From Deltaproteobacteria bacterium (GTDB lineage Bacteria > Myxococcota_A > Polyangia > Polyangiales > Houyiibacteriaceae), in contig JAEPMI010000005.1 of assembly GCA_017644045.1 (NCBI GenBank), positions 603,927 to 667,926 of the forward strand: 64,000 nucleotides of DNA, written 5' to 3'. Below, piece by piece: positions 46,858-59,188 of the stretch (positions are counted from its first letter, which is position 1; each line of letters starts with the position of its first letter). The translations under genes and the position numbers were made by a program. The notes below the pieces were generated by a model. The model was not told the origin of the DNA and made no database searches. It saw nothing but the letters and a program-made list of their open reading frames with translations.

Positions 46858-47400
46858 TCACTCCGGCGCCTGGTGGAGGTCCATCGTCAAGAGCACCGGA
46901 CCGGAGACGGTCGTGGCAGGGGCCTCACGATAGCTCGGTATATCGAGCCCTTCGGTCTGGACCCGAACGCGATGACCGGGCTGAAGTACCGTGGACTCGC
47001 CGTGGTCGACCAAGACTTCGCCCGCGAGGGTGACGACTCGGCCATCGTCGAGCCGAACGCGAAGGGGCCGAAGCACGAGCGTCTGGTCGTTGGCGACCAG
47101 CACGGGCTCTTCCGGCTCACCGAGGACCACCCCCTCCACCATTGGAGCCCCCGACAGGGACTCGTGCTCGTGGCGATCCCGAAGTCGTCGAGCCGTGCGC
47201 TCCGCCCAAGGCGCAAGGAGCAGTCCGCCCTCCACGAGCAACGCGACGGCGAAAGGAGGGTTCTGGGCGGCGACGACGAATGCGGCTGCGATCGCGGCCA
47301 GCCCGAGCGCGGCACACTGGATCGAGGCGAGCCAGCCACCCGGGAGCGACCCACCGAAGTCTTCGGGGTCGGCCGGAAGGGTCAGACGCCGGCGAGCCAT
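46858..47400 (-). CDS. small membrane protein of unknown function
   Basis: 180 residues from ATG 47400, chosen because GGAGG stands six bases before. Two hydrophobic helices (residues about 25-60, separated by AAQNPP) are followed by a soluble domain of beta character: VVLGEPEEPVLVANDQTLVLRPL...VLQPGHRVRV. Could be an OB-fold or NfeD-like soluble domain, but not clear. No family named. Confidence 0.68.
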   Translation of the reverse strand: MARRRLTLPADPEDFGGSLPGGWLASIQCAALGLAAIAAAFVVAAQNPPFAVALLVEGGLLLAPWAERTARRLRDRHEHESLSGAPMVEGVVLGEPEEPVLVANDQTLVLRPLRVRLDDGRVVTLAGEVLVDHGESTVLQPGHRVRVQTEGLDIPSYREAPATTVSGPVLLTMDLHQAPE

Positions 47401-47601
47401 CGTGAGCCTCCGACCGGAAGGTCCGTGGTGAGCAGGATGGGCCGGTCGAGGATGGGCGGCGCGCATCTGGGCGAGCTGCCGGCCGGAAGGGGGATGGTGT
47501 GATTCGTTGAACTCCTGGTGAGTATCGGCATGCGCGGTCCTCGTGGCTTGGACCGGCTCTTCGACCGCTCGCAGACTCGGTTGCGCGCGCGTATGCCGAA
47601 A

Positions 47602-48039
47602 TCACTCGATGTCGTCTTCGGTACCGAACTGCTGATCGGGACCGGCGGAGGTGACGGTGACCTCGGTGCCCTCGCAGGTGATGAGCATCGGGTTGTCCCA
47701 CTCGTCGGTCAGCCGCTTGTCTTGGTCCAGGTAGCCACCCGCAACGAGCTCGGGGACGTTTGGGCAGCGCGCGCCGGGGTGCTCCGCCAGGTACATCATG
47801 GTCGCACCACCCAGAGCCTGGACGTGGATCTCGGACTGCTTGATTCGACTGGGTCGGAAACACTGGTCCTCGAATGGCCACAGGCAGGTCGCCAAGGCGA
47901 ACGACAGCCCGACGAAGGCCACGAGAGCCAGCGCGAGGGTGTAGCGCCAATGGCGGAACGGGAGACTGAGGACCCGTCGTACGCGAAGCCGGAGTTCACG
48001 TCGGGGCGCGCGTGGGATGGGAACGATGACGGTCCGCAT
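47602..48039 (-). CDS. pseudopilin-like protein (GspG C-terminal motif), copy 2
   Basis: 145 residues. It lacks a GFTLIE prepilin signal; instead, about 35 basic residues precede a membrane helix (TLALALVAFVGLSFAL). After it comes a GspG-like head: TMMYLAEHPGARCPNVPELVAGGYLD, then DEWDNPMLITCEGTEVTVTSAGPDQQFGTEDDI, the Ca-site type ending of GspG, given here in parts. ATG 48039 matches the homologous start of the copy upstream (xIVPxP), four bases after its stop. Perhaps an uncleaved relative of the major pseudopilin. Confidence 0.75.
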   Translation of the reverse strand: MRTVIVPIPRAPRRELRLRVRRVLSLPFRHWRYTLALALVAFVGLSFALATCLWPFEDQCFRPSRIKQSEIHVQALGGATMMYLAEHPGARCPNVPELVAGGYLDQDKRLTDEWDNPMLITCEGTEVTVTSAGPDQQFGTEDDIE

Positions 48040-48043
48040 GGCT

Positions 48044-48463
48044 TCAGTGGATGTCGTCATCGGTGCCGAAGGTCTCGTCGGGCCCGGCAGAGGTGACGGT
48101 GACTCGGGTGCCCTCGCAGGCGATCGTGAATGGATTGTCCCAGGCGTCGGTCGTGCTCTTGTCCTCGTCGAGGTAGTCGCCGGCGATCAGGGTGTTCACG
48201 GTGGGGCAGCCTCCATTCGGGGTCTCCGCGAGGTACATCGTCGTGGCGCCCCGGACGGCCTGGACTCCGATCTCGGTGTCCTTGATGCGACTCGGCCCGT
48301 AGGTCGGCATGGTCACGATGGCGAGACCGAGGCAGCCGATTGTGGTGAGGGCGACGGCGAGGGTCCACTGCCAGTACTGGATCGGCAGCGCGAGGAGCTT
48401 CTGGAGGAGGCGCCACTCGGTCGGCTCGGAGGGCGAAGGCTCGGGGACGATGTCGATCCACAT
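48044..48463 (-). CDS. pseudopilin-like protein (GspG C-terminal motif), copy 1
   Basis: 139 residues; paralogue of the next gene, with which it shares a DIVPEP start, the membrane helix (WTLAVALTTIGCLGLAI), the segment GATTMYLAETPNGGCP, and DAWDNPFTIACEG with VTVTSAGPDETFGTDDDI in the tail. ATG 48463 is preferred over a TTG at 48493 because it aligns with the paralogue. No prepilin cleavage motif. Confidence 0.75.
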   Translation of the reverse strand: MWIDIVPEPSPSEPTEWRLLQKLLALPIQYWQWTLAVALTTIGCLGLAIVTMPTYGPSRIKDTEIGVQAVRGATTMYLAETPNGGCPTVNTLIAGDYLDEDKSTTDAWDNPFTIACEGTRVTVTSAGPDETFGTDDDIH

Positions 48464-48588
48464 GGACTCGGCACTCAGCACGACGGGTGCCAATGCCGTT
48501 CGGGTGCGTCTCGACCATTCGGACGGTGGTTGGGTCGGAAGGCCTGACTCGATGGCGTGCGCCGACCGGAGGCGGCGACAGAGTGGCG

Positions 48589-49233
48589 TCAGGGCTGGAC
48601 GGCGATGTCGAGGCCGAACTGGCCGAGGCGGATCGGCGTGCAGGTCTGCTCGCAGTCGACCTGGGCGTTGATGCCGCGGTTGCGCACGGTGGTCATCGAG
48701 GTGCCGACCAGGCCGGTGCGCGTTTCACCGGGCGGAACCACCACCCCACCGATGTGCGCGGCGTACACGATGTAGGTCGCGTCGTCCCCGCTCTCGCACC
48801 AGCTGCGCGAGCCCGTGTCGCGGATGCAGACCGGCTCCAGCTCGATCTCGAGTGGGCGCGCTTCGACGACCCACTCGTCGGGCGCGCGGTGGCTGGCGAC
48901 GCGGCCGACGTAGCCGACCAACCGCCCCGCCGCGTAGATGGCCACACCCGGCGACCCGATCGGGTTCTCGAGCACGACCGTGTCTCCCACCATCAGGTCG
49001 ATGGGAGCCGGGAGCGGGAAGCTGACCGTCGTTCCCAACCCGTCGGAGAGCTCCACCGTCAGCGAGTCGGGGGACACCGCAGTGATCATCGCTTCGCCTT
49101 CGTGGGCTCCCTCGGGCAGGGGATCGGAGACCGCGAGAAACTCGTCGCCATCACACGGCGGCAGCCCTTCGATGGGACACGCAGGCTCCCCGCAAGCAAC
49201 GAGGAGCAGCATCGATGAGACGGCGACACGCAC
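48589..49233 (-). CDS. cysteine-containing lipoprotein of unknown function
   Basis: 214 residues from GTG 49233, after AGGGTGG. Signal peptide VRVAVSSMLLLVAC with the lipid Cys at 14. Seven further cysteines (EPACPIEGLPPC, VCIRDTGSRSWC, VDCEQTC) suggest disulfides. A middle beta domain (VGDTVVLENPIGSPGVAIYAAG) is seen. Lies between pseudopilin-like genes; role unknown. Confidence 0.72.
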   Translation of the reverse strand: MRVAVSSMLLLVACGEPACPIEGLPPCDGDEFLAVSDPLPEGAHEGEAMITAVSPDSLTVELSDGLGTTVSFPLPAPIDLMVGDTVVLENPIGSPGVAIYAAGRLVGYVGRVASHRAPDEWVVEARPLEIELEPVCIRDTGSRSWCESGDDATYIVYAAHIGGVVVPPGETRTGLVGTSMTTVRNRGINAQVDCEQTCTPIRLGQFGLDIAVQP

Positions 49234-49279
49234 GGTCGCCACCCTACGCCGGCCAAGGCGTTCGCGCGAAGCGCCCGCA

Positions 49280-49705
49280 CTACTCCGCCAGGCCACACGA
49301 CGCTGGCACGCCTGGACGAACGTCGTCGCAGGTCCCGAGCTCGCCGTCCTCACCCGCAGACACCACCCGAACGCGGTCACGAACACACTCGAACCAGAAG
49401 CTGCGTCTCCAAGCGTCCACCGGCGTCCCCTCGTAGAACCCCTCCCTCACGAGCCTGTCCATGGAGCAGCGCTTCGCCCCTGGGTGGCGAGCGAAGAACG
49501 CCTCGCCAGCCCGCTCGAGACGGCGCGCCCCGAGCTCGGTGGCGCCTGTCGGCGAAAGGACGACCCCGTGGCTGCAAATCATCACGAGCAGGACGACCAC
49601 CACGACCAGCTCGATCAGGGTGCACCCGCGAAACCGGCGGCCCAGGCGCCGCAACACGCCCGCACGAGGCGCTCGCGGCACCACCCTCGGTCGATGCCAT
49701 CCCAT
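49280..49705 (-). CDS. pseudopilin with variant GCTLIE signal
   Basis: 141 residues from ATG 49705. The leader is long and basic (MGWHRPRVVPRAPRAGVL...), then RGCTLIELVVVVVLLVMI. The usual Phe at +1 is replaced by Cys, while Gly at -1 and Glu at +5 are kept. The head RVVSAGEDGELGTCDDV resembles the GspG calcium segment. Upstream of the lipoprotein and the other pseudopilin-like genes on the same strand. Confidence 0.78.
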   Translation of the reverse strand: MGWHRPRVVPRAPRAGVLRRLGRRFRGCTLIELVVVVVLLVMICSHGVVLSPTGATELGARRLERAGEAFFARHPGAKRCSMDRLVREGFYEGTPVDAWRRSFWFECVRDRVRVVSAGEDGELGTCDDVRPGVPASCGLAE

Positions 49706-49926
49706 CCCCCCACCCTCTTCACGATGGGTGCCAACTCGACCAAAGGCGTAGCCCACGGGATCGGGCCGCTTACGGCGCCACCGCCACCGACAAACCGGCA
49801 CCTGCTCACCAGCCCAGAGTCACCTCGTCAGGCAACGACCTCCCCAAACTCCTTCGTGCACCTTCGTGCCCTTGGTGCCTTTGTGCGAGACCAAGGACAC
49901 ACTGGGAACAACGAAGGACGGAACGA

Positions 49927-49956
49927 GAAACGCCCGACCACAGGGCCGGGCGTTTC
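49927..49956 (-). terminator. intrinsic terminator after rplQ
   Basis: GAAACGCCCG and CGGGCGTTTC form a ten-base stem with a ten-base loop 22 bases past the rplQ stop. A weak T-rich stretch follows on the minus strand. It should end the ribosomal transcript. Just beyond, at about 49850-49885, stands a short run of CTTCGTGC-like units. Confidence 0.8.
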
Positions 49957-49977
49957 CATCGGGAACCGAGGCGGAAC

Positions 49978-50538
49978 TCAGCTCTCCTCGTCGTCCTCAC
50001 CATCCTCGTCGTCGTCCACGTCGTCGACGACCGGGGCCTTGGCCTCCTGGACGACGGCGGGGGCGCCGATGAGCTCGATGATCGAGAGCGGGGCGTTGTC
50101 GCCGGTGCGGCGACCGAGCTTGATGATGCGGGTGTAACCGCCGCCCTTGCCTTCCTTGGCCCGGTCCACGTAGCGCGGAGCGATCTCGTGGAAGAGCTTG
50201 TGGACGAGGTTCACGTCCTCGACAGTGAACTCGTCCAGGGTGCGGCTGAGGGTCTTCGGCAGAAACTTCGCGACCTCGCGCTGGGCGGCGGTGCGCTTGG
50301 CGATGACGCGGTTGCGCTCGGCGGCGTCGTTGATCTTGCCGATGTCGACGGTGAGGTCGTCACCGAGCCGGACGGCGTGGGTGATGAGCTTGTCGACCAC
50401 GCGCCGAAGCTCCTTGGCCTTGGCGTCGGTGGTGCGGATCCGCTCGTGGAGCACGAGGTTGCCCGCCATGTTTCGGAACATCGCGCGGCGGTGCGAGGGG
50501 TTCCGGCCGAACTTCCGGCCTGACTTGAGATGTCGCAT
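49978..50538 (-). CDS. rplQ: 50S ribosomal protein L17
   Basis: 186 residues. The conserved core [20 protein letters not shown] is at the start. The usual protein is about 120 residues; here about 60 more follow, ending in an acidic tail ([17 protein letters not shown]). Last gene of the alpha-operon part. Confidence 0.95.
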   Translation of the reverse strand: MRHLKSGRKFGRNPSHRRAMFRNMAGNLVLHERIRTTDAKAKELRRVVDKLITHAVRLGDDLTVDIGKINDAAERNRVIAKRTAAQREVAKFLPKTLSRTLDEFTVEDVNLVHKLFHEIAPRYVDRAKEGKGGGYTRIIKLGRRTGDNAPLSIIELIGAPAVVQEAKAPVVDDVDDDEDGEDDEES

Positions 50539-50582
50539 TTGAAGTTACTCCGTGCGCGCGGCTCACGCCGAGCGCGTATGAC

Positions 50583-51605
<1,023 letters not shown>

Positions 51606-51675
51606 GGAGTTCTCCGGATCGATCTCTTGAAAAACGAGCTAGGCAGCGAAAGTGGGGTGGGCGCGGAGCCGCGTC

Positions 51676-52074
51676 TCAGACGCGGCGGCGCTTCGGCGGG
51701 CGGCAGCCGTTGTGCGGGATGGGGGTGACGTCTCGGATGAGGGTCACGCGCATGCCGACGTTCTGGAAGGCGCGGAGCGCGGACTCACGACCGGCGCCGG
51801 GGCCCTTCACGAAGAGGGCGACGGTCTTCATGCCGGCGTCCTGGGCTTTGCGGGCCGCGTCTTCGGCCGCGAGCTGAGCGGCGAAGGGCGTGCTCTTGCG
51901 GGAGCCCTTGAAGCCACGCGCACCGGCGGTCGACCAGGACACGGCGTTCCCGTTGAGGTCGGTGATCGTGATGATCGTGTTGTTGAACGTGCTCTGAATG
52001 TGAGCGATGCCGCTCGTGACGTTCTTCTTGGTCTTCTTACGACCCTTGGAGGAGGTCTTCTTACCCTTGGCCAT
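51676..52074 (-). CDS. rpsK: 30S ribosomal protein S11
   Basis: 132 residues. [19 protein letters not shown] and the C-terminal [19 protein letters not shown] are diagnostic. It helps form the mRNA path on the platform. Twelve bases after rpsM. Confidence 0.97.
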   Translation of the reverse strand: MAKGKKTSSKGRKKTKKNVTSGIAHIQSTFNNTIITITDLNGNAVSWSTAGARGFKGSRKSTPFAAQLAAEDAARKAQDAGMKTVALFVKGPGAGRESALRAFQNVGMRVTLIRDVTPIPHNGCRPPKRRRV

Positions 52075-52086
52075 CGTTCTCTACCT

Positions 52087-52455
52087 TCAGCGCTTTCGGG
52101 ACATCGGACCGCGACGCGGGCCCTTGCGAGTGCGAGCGTTCGTGTGAGTGCGCTGTCCGCGCACGGGGAGGCCACGACGGTGGCGGAGGCCGCGGTAGCA
52201 GCCGAGGTCCATGAGGCGCTTGATGTGAAGCGAGACCTCGCGGCGGAGGTCACCCTCGACCTTGTAGTTCTGGTCGATCGCTTCTCGGATCTTACGAACC
52301 TCGGCGTCGTCCAGATCGTCCGCCTTCTTGCTCTCCGGAATACCGGTCATCTCGCAAATCTGCTTCGCGCGATGGGGGCCGATTCCGTAGATGTACTGAA
52401 GAGCGATGACCGTGTGCTTACGGCCAGGAATGTCCACTCCCGCAATGCGTGCCAT
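52087..52455 (-). CDS. rpsM: 30S ribosomal protein S13
   Basis: 122 residues, [19 protein letters not shown] at the start and [19 protein letters not shown] at the end. The gene before it in the operon is infA; the usual rpmJ (L36) is not found in the 70-base gap. Confidence 0.97.
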   Translation of the reverse strand: MARIAGVDIPGRKHTVIALQYIYGIGPHRAKQICEMTGIPESKKADDLDDAEVRKIREAIDQNYKVEGDLRREVSLHIKRLMDLGCYRGLRHRRGLPVRGQRTHTNARTRKGPRRGPMSRKR

Positions 52456-52525
52456 TTTCTCGTTGCCTTCTGAGCCTAAGTGGAGGCTTGCGCCTCGAAA
52501 TCGTTTCTAGTTTGCGTTGATACGC

Positions 52526-52741
52526 CTAAATGCGTGCCGTGATGCGGCCTCGGGTGGGGTCGTAAGGGGAGAGGGTCAGCTCGACTCGGTCGCCGGGGAG
52601 CACCTTGACGGTGACTCGCTTGGCCTGTGTCGAGAGCGTCGCGCGAACCTGCCGACCGTCGTCGAGCCTCACTCGAAAGAGACTCTTCGGGAGCGTCTCT
52701 TCGACCACTCCCTCGACCGTGCGGGTCTGCTCCTCGCCCAT
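52526..52741 (-). CDS. infA: translation initiation factor IF-1 (divergent)
   Basis: 71 residues with the S1/OB fold pattern: VEGVVEETLPKSLFRVRLDDG and LSPYDPTRGRITAR. The central ISGKMRxxxIRIL segment, near invariant in IF-1, is replaced by LSTQAKRVTVKVL. It may still be the sole IF-1 or be a second, specialised copy. Four bases after adk. Confidence 0.88.
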   Translation of the reverse strand: MGEEQTRTVEGVVEETLPKSLFRVRLDDGRQVRATLSTQAKRVTVKVLPGDRVELTLSPYDPTRGRITARI

Positions 52742-52745
52742 GTAC

Positions 52746-53368
52746 TCACTCTCCCAGCGCTGACCGAATCCTCTCCGTGACCTCGTCCAACGAGCCGACG
52801 CCGTCCACCCGCTTCACCAGCCCCTTGGCTTCGTAGTGCGGGAGAACGGGCTTCGTGTTCGCCTCGTATTCCTCGAATCGCTTGCGGACGACCTCTTCCG
52901 TGTCGTCCTTCCGCTGAATCACCTCCAACCCAGCGGGCGGCGGATTATAGCGGACGTGGTAGACCTGTCCACTGGTCGGGTCCTGCCGGCGACCGGTCAC
53001 CCGATCGACGATGTCCTCCAGCGGCACGTCCAGCACCACGACGGCATCGATCTTCCGATCCATGGCCGCCAACAGCTCGTCGAGCGCCTCCGCCTGGGCC
53101 TTGGTTCGCGGAAAACCGTCGAAAATCGCACCCTTGGCGGCGTCCGGCTTGGACAGACGCTCCTTCATGAGCTCGAGCACCATGCTGTCGGGAACGAGCT
53201 TCCCGGCCTGCATGTACTCGTCGAACTTCTTGCCCAGCGGAGTTCCCTCACGGCGCGCGGCCCGCATCATGTCGCCGGTCGAGATCTGAGGGACCTCGAG
53301 CGCTTCCTTGATGCGAGTGGCCTGGGTGCCCTTCCCGGCTCCCGGCGGTCCGAAGAGAATGAGGTCCA

Positions 53369-53369
<1 letters not shown>
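52746..53369 (-). CDS. adk: adenylate kinase
   Basis: 207 residues from ATG 53369. P-loop GPPGAGKGTQA, ISTGDMMRAA, FDGFPRTKAQAEAL and DRVTGRRQDP are present. The LID lacks the four zinc Cys, so it is the non-zinc type. The ATG overlaps the secY stop (TGATG). No map gene follows, unlike in many bacteria. Confidence 0.97.
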
Positions 53370-54709
<1,340 letters not shown>

Positions 54710-54800
54710 GAGGCAGCTGCTTTAGACCAGGTCACGCCGGCGTGCACGTGCTCGCCGGCGCCCTGGCCGAAGAAGTCCTTCGGTTCGAAAAGATTCCGGT

Positions 54801-55301
54801 TCAGGCCTCGGTCGACGCCTGCGGCGGAGCGATCTCCTCGCAGCTACCGCCGGCGGCCTCGATCTTCGAGCGGGCGGACTTGCTGAAGGAATGCGCCTTG
54901 ACCGTGAGCTTCTTCGAGAGCTCCCCGTTTCCGAGGATCTTCACGATGTCGACCTTGCGGGAAAGGAGACCGGAGGCGCGGAGCGCGTCCAGGTCCACCG
55001 TGGCGCCGGCGTCGAAGCGGTCCAGGTCGCTCACGTTGAAGACGACCGTCTTCTTGGCGAACTTGGTCCGGTTGAAGCCGCGCTTCGGGAGGCGACGGTA
55101 GAGCGGGGTCTGGCCACCCTCGAAGCCGAGCTTCGAGAAGTCACCGGGATGACGGGCCTTCTGGCCCTTCATGCCCTTGCCGGCGGTCTTGCCGAGACCG
55201 GAGCCCGGGCCGCGGCCCTTGCGCTTCTTCTTCTTGACCGCACCGGCGGGGGGCCGGAGGCGGGAGAGGATCGGGACCTCGGGAGTGGTTTCGTCAGCCA
55301 T
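54801..55301 (-). CDS. rplO: 50S ribosomal protein L15
   Basis: 166 residues. [21 protein letters not shown] and [17 protein letters not shown] mark the family. Its ATG lies within the end of rpmD, an eight-base overlap. Confidence 0.96.
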   Translation of the reverse strand: MADETTPEVPILSRLRPPAGAVKKKKRKGRGPGSGLGKTAGKGMKGQKARHPGDFSKLGFEGGQTPLYRRLPKRGFNRTKFAKKTVVFNVSDLDRFDAGATVDLDALRASGLLSRKVDIVKILGNGELSKKLTVKAHSFSKSARSKIEAAGGSCEEIAPPQASTEA

Positions 55302-55482
55302 TGATTTCCTCCACCTGAACGAGGTGGATCACCTTCTTGATCATGCCGCGGAAGCTCGGCGTGTTGTCCACGACGACGCTCCGGTGTGGACCCCGGAGGC
55401 CGAGGCCCTCGAGGATCTTGCGCTGCTTCTCCGGGCGGCCGATCTGGCTGCGGAGCTGCGTGACTTTGAGCTGCTTGGCCAT
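55294..55482 (-). CDS. rpmD: 50S ribosomal protein L30
   Basis: 62 residues, starting [20 protein letters not shown], with [21 protein letters not shown] normal L30. Its ATG overlaps the rpsE stop (TGATG) and its stop overlaps rplO. Confidence 0.95.
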   Translation of the reverse strand: MAKQLKVTQLRSQIGRPEKQRKILEGLGLRGPHRSVVVDNTPSFRGMIKKVIHLVQVEEING

Positions 55483-56036
55483 CAGGCTCGAGCCTCCTGG
55501 GCGGCCTTCAGACCCTTCGCGGCGCCCGCCTCCGGCGGGAGCTGCACACCCCGACGACGCTGGACCATGGTCGCGTCCTCGAGCTGCTTGAGTGCGTCGA
55601 CGGTGGCGCCGAGCACGTTGTGGGGGTTCGTGGTGCCGATGATCTTGGCGAGGACGTCCTTGACGCCAGCCGCCTCGAGCAGGAGACGCATCGCGCCGCC
55701 GGCGATGACACCGGTACCGGGCGAGGCCGGGCGGAGCATCACGCGGCCCGCGCCATGGTGACCGACGACCCGGTGGGGGATCGTGGTACCGACGAGCGGC
55801 ACGCGGAAGAGCGACTTCTTGGCGGTGTCGTTGCCCTTGCGGATCGCGTCGGGCACCTCGTTCGCCTTGCCGTTGCCGAAGCCGACGTGCCCAGCGCCAT
55901 CGCCCACGACGACGAGCGCCGAGAAGCTGAAGCGACGGCCGCCTTTGACGACCTTGGCCACGCGGTTGATGAAGACGACGCGGTCCTGGAGATCCTCCAG
56001 GGAGGCCGGGTCGATGATTTGATCGGAATACGCCAT
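55482..56036 (-). CDS. rpsE: 30S ribosomal protein S5
   Basis: 184 residues. The double-stranded RNA-binding domain [17 protein letters not shown] and the second domain [19 protein letters not shown] are typical. Also has a helical C-terminal tail. Confidence 0.97.
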   Translation of the reverse strand: MAYSDQIIDPASLEDLQDRVVFINRVAKVVKGGRRFSFSALVVVGDGAGHVGFGNGKANEVPDAIRKGNDTAKKSLFRVPLVGTTIPHRVVGHHGAGRVMLRPASPGTGVIAGGAMRLLLEAAGVKDVLAKIIGTTNPHNVLGATVDALKQLEDATMVQRRRGVQLPPEAGAAKGLKAAQEARA

Positions 56037-56056
56037 TTGAACTTACTCTTCGCGGC

Positions 56057-56407
56057 TCAGAAGTTGAGGCCAGCTTCGCGGGCACCCTCGGCGAGGGCCT
56101 TCACGCGGCCGTGATAGATGAAACCGTTGCGGTCGAAGACGACCTTCTCGACGCCCTTGGCCTTGCAGGCCTCGGCGAGGAGCTTGCCGACCTCGCGAGC
56201 GGTAGCGGTCTTGTCGCCGTCCACCGAGAAGCCCTTTGCGCGGCTCGAGTGAGCGGCGAGGGTCGTTCCCGAGGTGTCGTCGATGACCTGGGCGTAGATG
56301 TGCTTGGCGCTCCGGTAGACGGAGAGCCGCGGACGGGCGGGGGTGCCCGAGACCTTCTTGCGGATGCGACGCTTGCGGCGCGCGCGGCCTGCGGTGGACT
56401 TCTTCAT
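56057..56407 (-). CDS. rplR: 50S ribosomal protein L18
   Basis: 116 residues from ATG 56407 ([19 protein letters not shown]), with [20 protein letters not shown] and [20 protein letters not shown]. Binds 5S rRNA. A longer frame upstream overlaps rplF and is rejected. Confidence 0.96.
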   Translation of the reverse strand: MKKSTAGRARRKRRIRKKVSGTPARPRLSVYRSAKHIYAQVIDDTSGTTLAAHSSRAKGFSVDGDKTATAREVGKLLAEACKAKGVEKVVFDRNGFIYHGRVKALAEGAREAGLNF

Positions 56408-56417
56408 GACAATCGCC

Positions 56418-57005
56418 TCACTTACCCGACTTGCCGGCCTTTTCGCGGATGCGCTCGCCGGTGTAGCGGACACCCTTGCCCTTGTACGGCTCGGGGGGAC
56501 GCATGGAGCGAATCCGAGCGGCCACCTGGCCGACGAGCTCCTTGTCCACCGAGTCGAGATGAACGCGGGGGTACTTCATGCCGCCCTGGTCCATCTGTTC
56601 GATGCGGACCTTGATCTGGTCCGGGATGGTGACGACCGGCTGGTGCGAGAGACCGACGGTCATCGTGAGCTCCCCGTTCTCGAACGCGGCACGGTAGCCG
56701 ACGCCACGGAAGTCGAGGCTGCGGGTGTAGCCTTCCTTGCAACCCTCGACCATGGAGGCGAGGAGCGCGCGGGTGAGGCCCTGGAACTGCGGGCCCTTCT
56801 TGGGGCCAGCGCCGTCCGCCGGGGACACGAGGAGCTCGTTGCCCTCCTGCTTCACCTCGACGAACTCGCGGAAGGTGCGCTCGATCTCGCCCTTCGGGCC
56901 CTTCACCTTCACGGTGGAGCCGGAGATGGAGACCTGGACGCCGTCCGGAACGACGACGGGCTTCTTCCCGTTGCGGGACTGCTTCATCTGGACTGCTTCG
57001 GTCAT
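56418..57005 (-). CDS. rplF: 50S ribosomal protein L6
   Basis: 195 residues from ATG 57005, one base after the rpsH stop. [15 protein letters not shown] and the C-terminal [19 protein letters not shown] are diagnostic. It carries about 16 extra residues at the start ([19 protein letters not shown]) compared with typical L6. Confidence 0.95.
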   Translation of the reverse strand: MTEAVQMKQSRNGKKPVVVPDGVQVSISGSTVKVKGPKGEIERTFREFVEVKQEGNELLVSPADGAGPKKGPQFQGLTRALLASMVEGCKEGYTRSLDFRGVGYRAAFENGELTMTVGLSHQPVVTIPDQIKVRIEQMDQGGMKYPRVHLDSVDKELVGQVAARIRSMRPPEPYKGKGVRYTGERIREKAGKSGK

Positions 57006-57006
57006 C

Positions 57007-57390
57007 TCACCAAACCTCGCAGAGCACTTCGCCACCGACGTGGGCCTCGCGCGCGGAGCGGTCGGTCATCACACCGTGGGAGGTGGAGAGGATGGCCACA
57101 CCGAGCCCGTTCTTCACGCGGGGGATCTCGCCGTGGCCGACGTAGACGCGGCGGCCGGGGCGGCTCGCGCGCTTGATGCCGATGAAGGCGCAGCGGCGGT
57201 CGCCGCCGTACTTGAGGAAGACGGTGAGGCTGCGCTCACCGACCTCGTAGTCGGACACGTAACCCTCTTCCTTGAGGATCTTGGCGATGTTCACCTTGAT
57301 CTTGGAGAGGGGCATCTCGGCGCGGTCCAGGTGCGCCATGGAGGCGTTGCGGAGCCGCGTGAGCATGTCGGCGATGGGGTCGTTCGTCAT
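57007..57390 (-). CDS. rpsH: 30S ribosomal protein S8
   Basis: 127 residues. [16 protein letters not shown] at the start and [20 protein letters not shown] near the end. It directly follows rplE; rpsN is absent from the usual place between them. Confidence 0.97.
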   Translation of the reverse strand: MTNDPIADMLTRLRNASMAHLDRAEMPLSKIKVNIAKILKEEGYVSDYEVGERSLTVFLKYGGDRRCAFIGIKRASRPGRRVYVGHGEIPRVKNGLGVAILSTSHGVMTDRSAREAHVGGEVLCEVW

Positions 57391-57401
57391 CGGTCTGTCT
57401 C

Positions 57402-57953
57402 TTACTTCCGGAACGGCATGCCGAGGCCGCGAAGCAGCGCTCGCGCCTGCTCGTCGGTGGTCGCCGTCGTCACGAAGGTGATGTTCATGCCCTTGATCTT
57501 GTCGACCTTGTCGTAGTCGATCTCGGGGAAGATGATTTGCTCGCGAACGCCCAGGGTGTAGTTGCCGCGGCCGTCGAAGGCCTTCGGGCTCACACCCTTG
57601 AAGTCACGGGTACGCGGAAGGGCGAAGGTGATGAGGCGGTCGGCGAGCTCCCACATCCGGGCTTCCCGGAGGGTCACCATGGCGCCGATCGGCATGCCCT
57701 GGCGGAGCTTGAAACCGGCGATGGACTTCTTCGCGCGCGTGATGACCGGCTTCTGACCGGCGATCCGACCGAGCTCGTCGGTGGCGGACTCGATGATCTT
57801 CGCGTTCGCGACGGCCTCGCCGAGGCCCATGTTCATCACGATCTTCTTGAGGGTCGGCACCTGCATGGGGTTGGAGTACTGAAACTCCTTCATGAGCTGC
57901 GCGATGACCTCGTCGCGATACTTCTTCTTAAGTCGGGGTACGTATTCAGCCAT
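57402..57953 (-). CDS. rplE: 50S ribosomal protein L5
   Basis: 183 residues. [17 protein letters not shown] and [19 protein letters not shown] mark L5, which binds 5S rRNA and contacts tRNA. An 80-base gap, GC-rich, separates it from rplX. Confidence 0.97.
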   Translation of the reverse strand: MAEYVPRLKKKYRDEVIAQLMKEFQYSNPMQVPTLKKIVMNMGLGEAVANAKIIESATDELGRIAGQKPVITRAKKSIAGFKLRQGMPIGAMVTLREARMWELADRLITFALPRTRDFKGVSPKAFDGRGNYTLGVREQIIFPEIDYDKVDKIKGMNITFVTTATTDEQARALLRGLGMPFRK

Positions 57954-58033
57954 TTTGCTCTCCGGGTTACAGCCCGGGCCTGCGCGCCGGGTGGGCCGGA
58001 CCGCCCGCGAAGTGCGGACGGGGGATTGTTGAT

Positions 58034-58345
58034 TCAGTCGATGACGGCGCCGGAGCCCACAGCGATGCGGACCTTCTTGCCGTCCTTGTCCTCGCCCATG
58101 CGCACGCGCGTGGGCTTCTCGGTCTCGGGGTCGACGAGCGCGACGTTCGAGGCGTCGATGGGCGCCTCACGCTCGATGATCCCGGCCTCGCGGTACTTCC
58201 GCGGGCTCTGGTGACGCTTCATGACCTTGACGCCTTCGACGATCACCCGGCCGTCCTCGGTGACGGAGAGCACGCGGCCCTTCTGTCCCTTGGCGGCGCC
58301 GCTGATCACGATGACCTCGTCGTCCTTACGAATGCGGGTAGCCAT
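58034..58345 (-). CDS. rplX: 50S ribosomal protein L24
   Basis: 103 residues with a KOW motif ([20 protein letters not shown]) and [15 protein letters not shown]. An assembly-initiating protein. ATG stands one base from the rplN stop. Confidence 0.96.
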   Translation of the reverse strand: MATRIRKDDEVIVISGAAKGQKGRVLSVTEDGRVIVEGVKVMKRHQSPRKYREAGIIEREAPIDASNVALVDPETEKPTRVRMGEDKDGKKVRIAVGSGAVID

Positions 58346-58346
58346 G

Positions 58347-58715
58347 TCAGATGACCTCCGGCGCGAGCGAGACGATCTTCATGAAGCGCTTGCTGCGAAG
58401 CTCGCGCGCCACCGGCCCGAAGATACGGGTGCCGATCGGCTCGTTGTCCTTGTTGATGAGGACCGCGCTGTTCGTGTCGAACTTGATGTAGGTCCCGTCC
58501 GGGCGCTGGTACTCGCGCTTCGTCCGAACGATGACCGCGCGGGCCACGTCGCCCTTCTTCACGCGAGCGGTCGGCAGGCACTCCTTGACCGAGACGACGA
58601 TCACGTCGCCCAGGCCGGCGTACCGGCGGCGGGAACCGCCGAGCACCTTGATGCAGGACACTCGCTTGGCGCCGCTGTTGTCGGCGACGTCCAGTACTGA
58701 CTCCGTCTGAATCAC
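58347..58715 (-). CDS. rplN: 50S ribosomal protein L14
   Basis: 122 residues starting [19 protein letters not shown] with a GTG codon; GGAGGTG lies just upstream inside rpsQ. Ends [12 protein letters not shown] as usual. Confidence 0.97.
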   Translation of the reverse strand: MIQTESVLDVADNSGAKRVSCIKVLGGSRRRYAGLGDVIVVSVKECLPTARVKKGDVARAVIVRTKREYQRPDGTYIKFDTNSAVLINKDNEPIGTRIFGPVARELRSKRFMKIVSLAPEVI

Positions 58716-58716
58716 G

Positions 58717-59187
58717 TCACACCTCCGGCGGCCGCTCGAGGAGACGGCTCACGACCCAGCGCTTGGTCTTCGAGCGTGGGCGCGAGGCCTTGATCTCGAC
58801 CAGATCGCGGATCTTGTATTCTTCGGTTTCGTCGTGCGCGTGGTACTTCTTCTTGCGCTTGACGTACTTGCCGTAGAAGGGGTCCTTCATGCGGCGGACG
58901 ACCTCGACGACGACGGTCTTCTTGGCGCGACCCTCGGCGTTCGTGTCGTTGACGACGCGGCCCACGAGGCGGCGGTCACGACCACGGCCCTCGGTCTGAG
59001 CGACGTCCTTGCCCACCTTCGCCATCGCAGCCGCGATCGCGCCGGGGTTCTCGGCCCCGGCCGCGACGGAAGCAGCCTTGCTGGCGCTGGCGTCGGTGCC
59101 TTCGATCCGCGGCGTCTCGAAGACCTCTTCGGCCTTCTCTTCCGCGGTGGCCTCTCCGGCCTCGTTCTTCTCTTCGTCAGCCATCAT
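58717..59187 (-). CDS. rpsQ: 30S ribosomal protein S17 with long acidic N-terminal extension
   Basis: 156 residues, about 70 more than usual. The core ([50 protein letters not shown]) is normal. The extra N-terminus is acidic and Ala-rich ([20 protein letters not shown]) and reads in one frame with the core, right after rpmC (stop TGA, then ATGATG), so it appears to be really translated. No internal start with a good ribosome site is obvious near the core. Confidence 0.92.
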   Translation of the reverse strand: MMADEEKNEAGEATAEEKAEEVFETPRIEGTDASASKAASVAAGAENPGAIAAAMAKVGKDVAQTEGRGRDRRLVGRVVNDTNAEGRAKKTVVVEVVRRMKDPFYGKYVKRKKKYHAHDETEEYKIRDLVEIKASRPRSKTKRWVVSRLLERPPEV

Positions 59188-59188
59188 T

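Noticed and set aside
49850..49885. Short CTTCGTGC-like tandem units before the ribosomal terminator
   Set aside because: Only three or four imperfect units; too short and irregular to call a repeat element.
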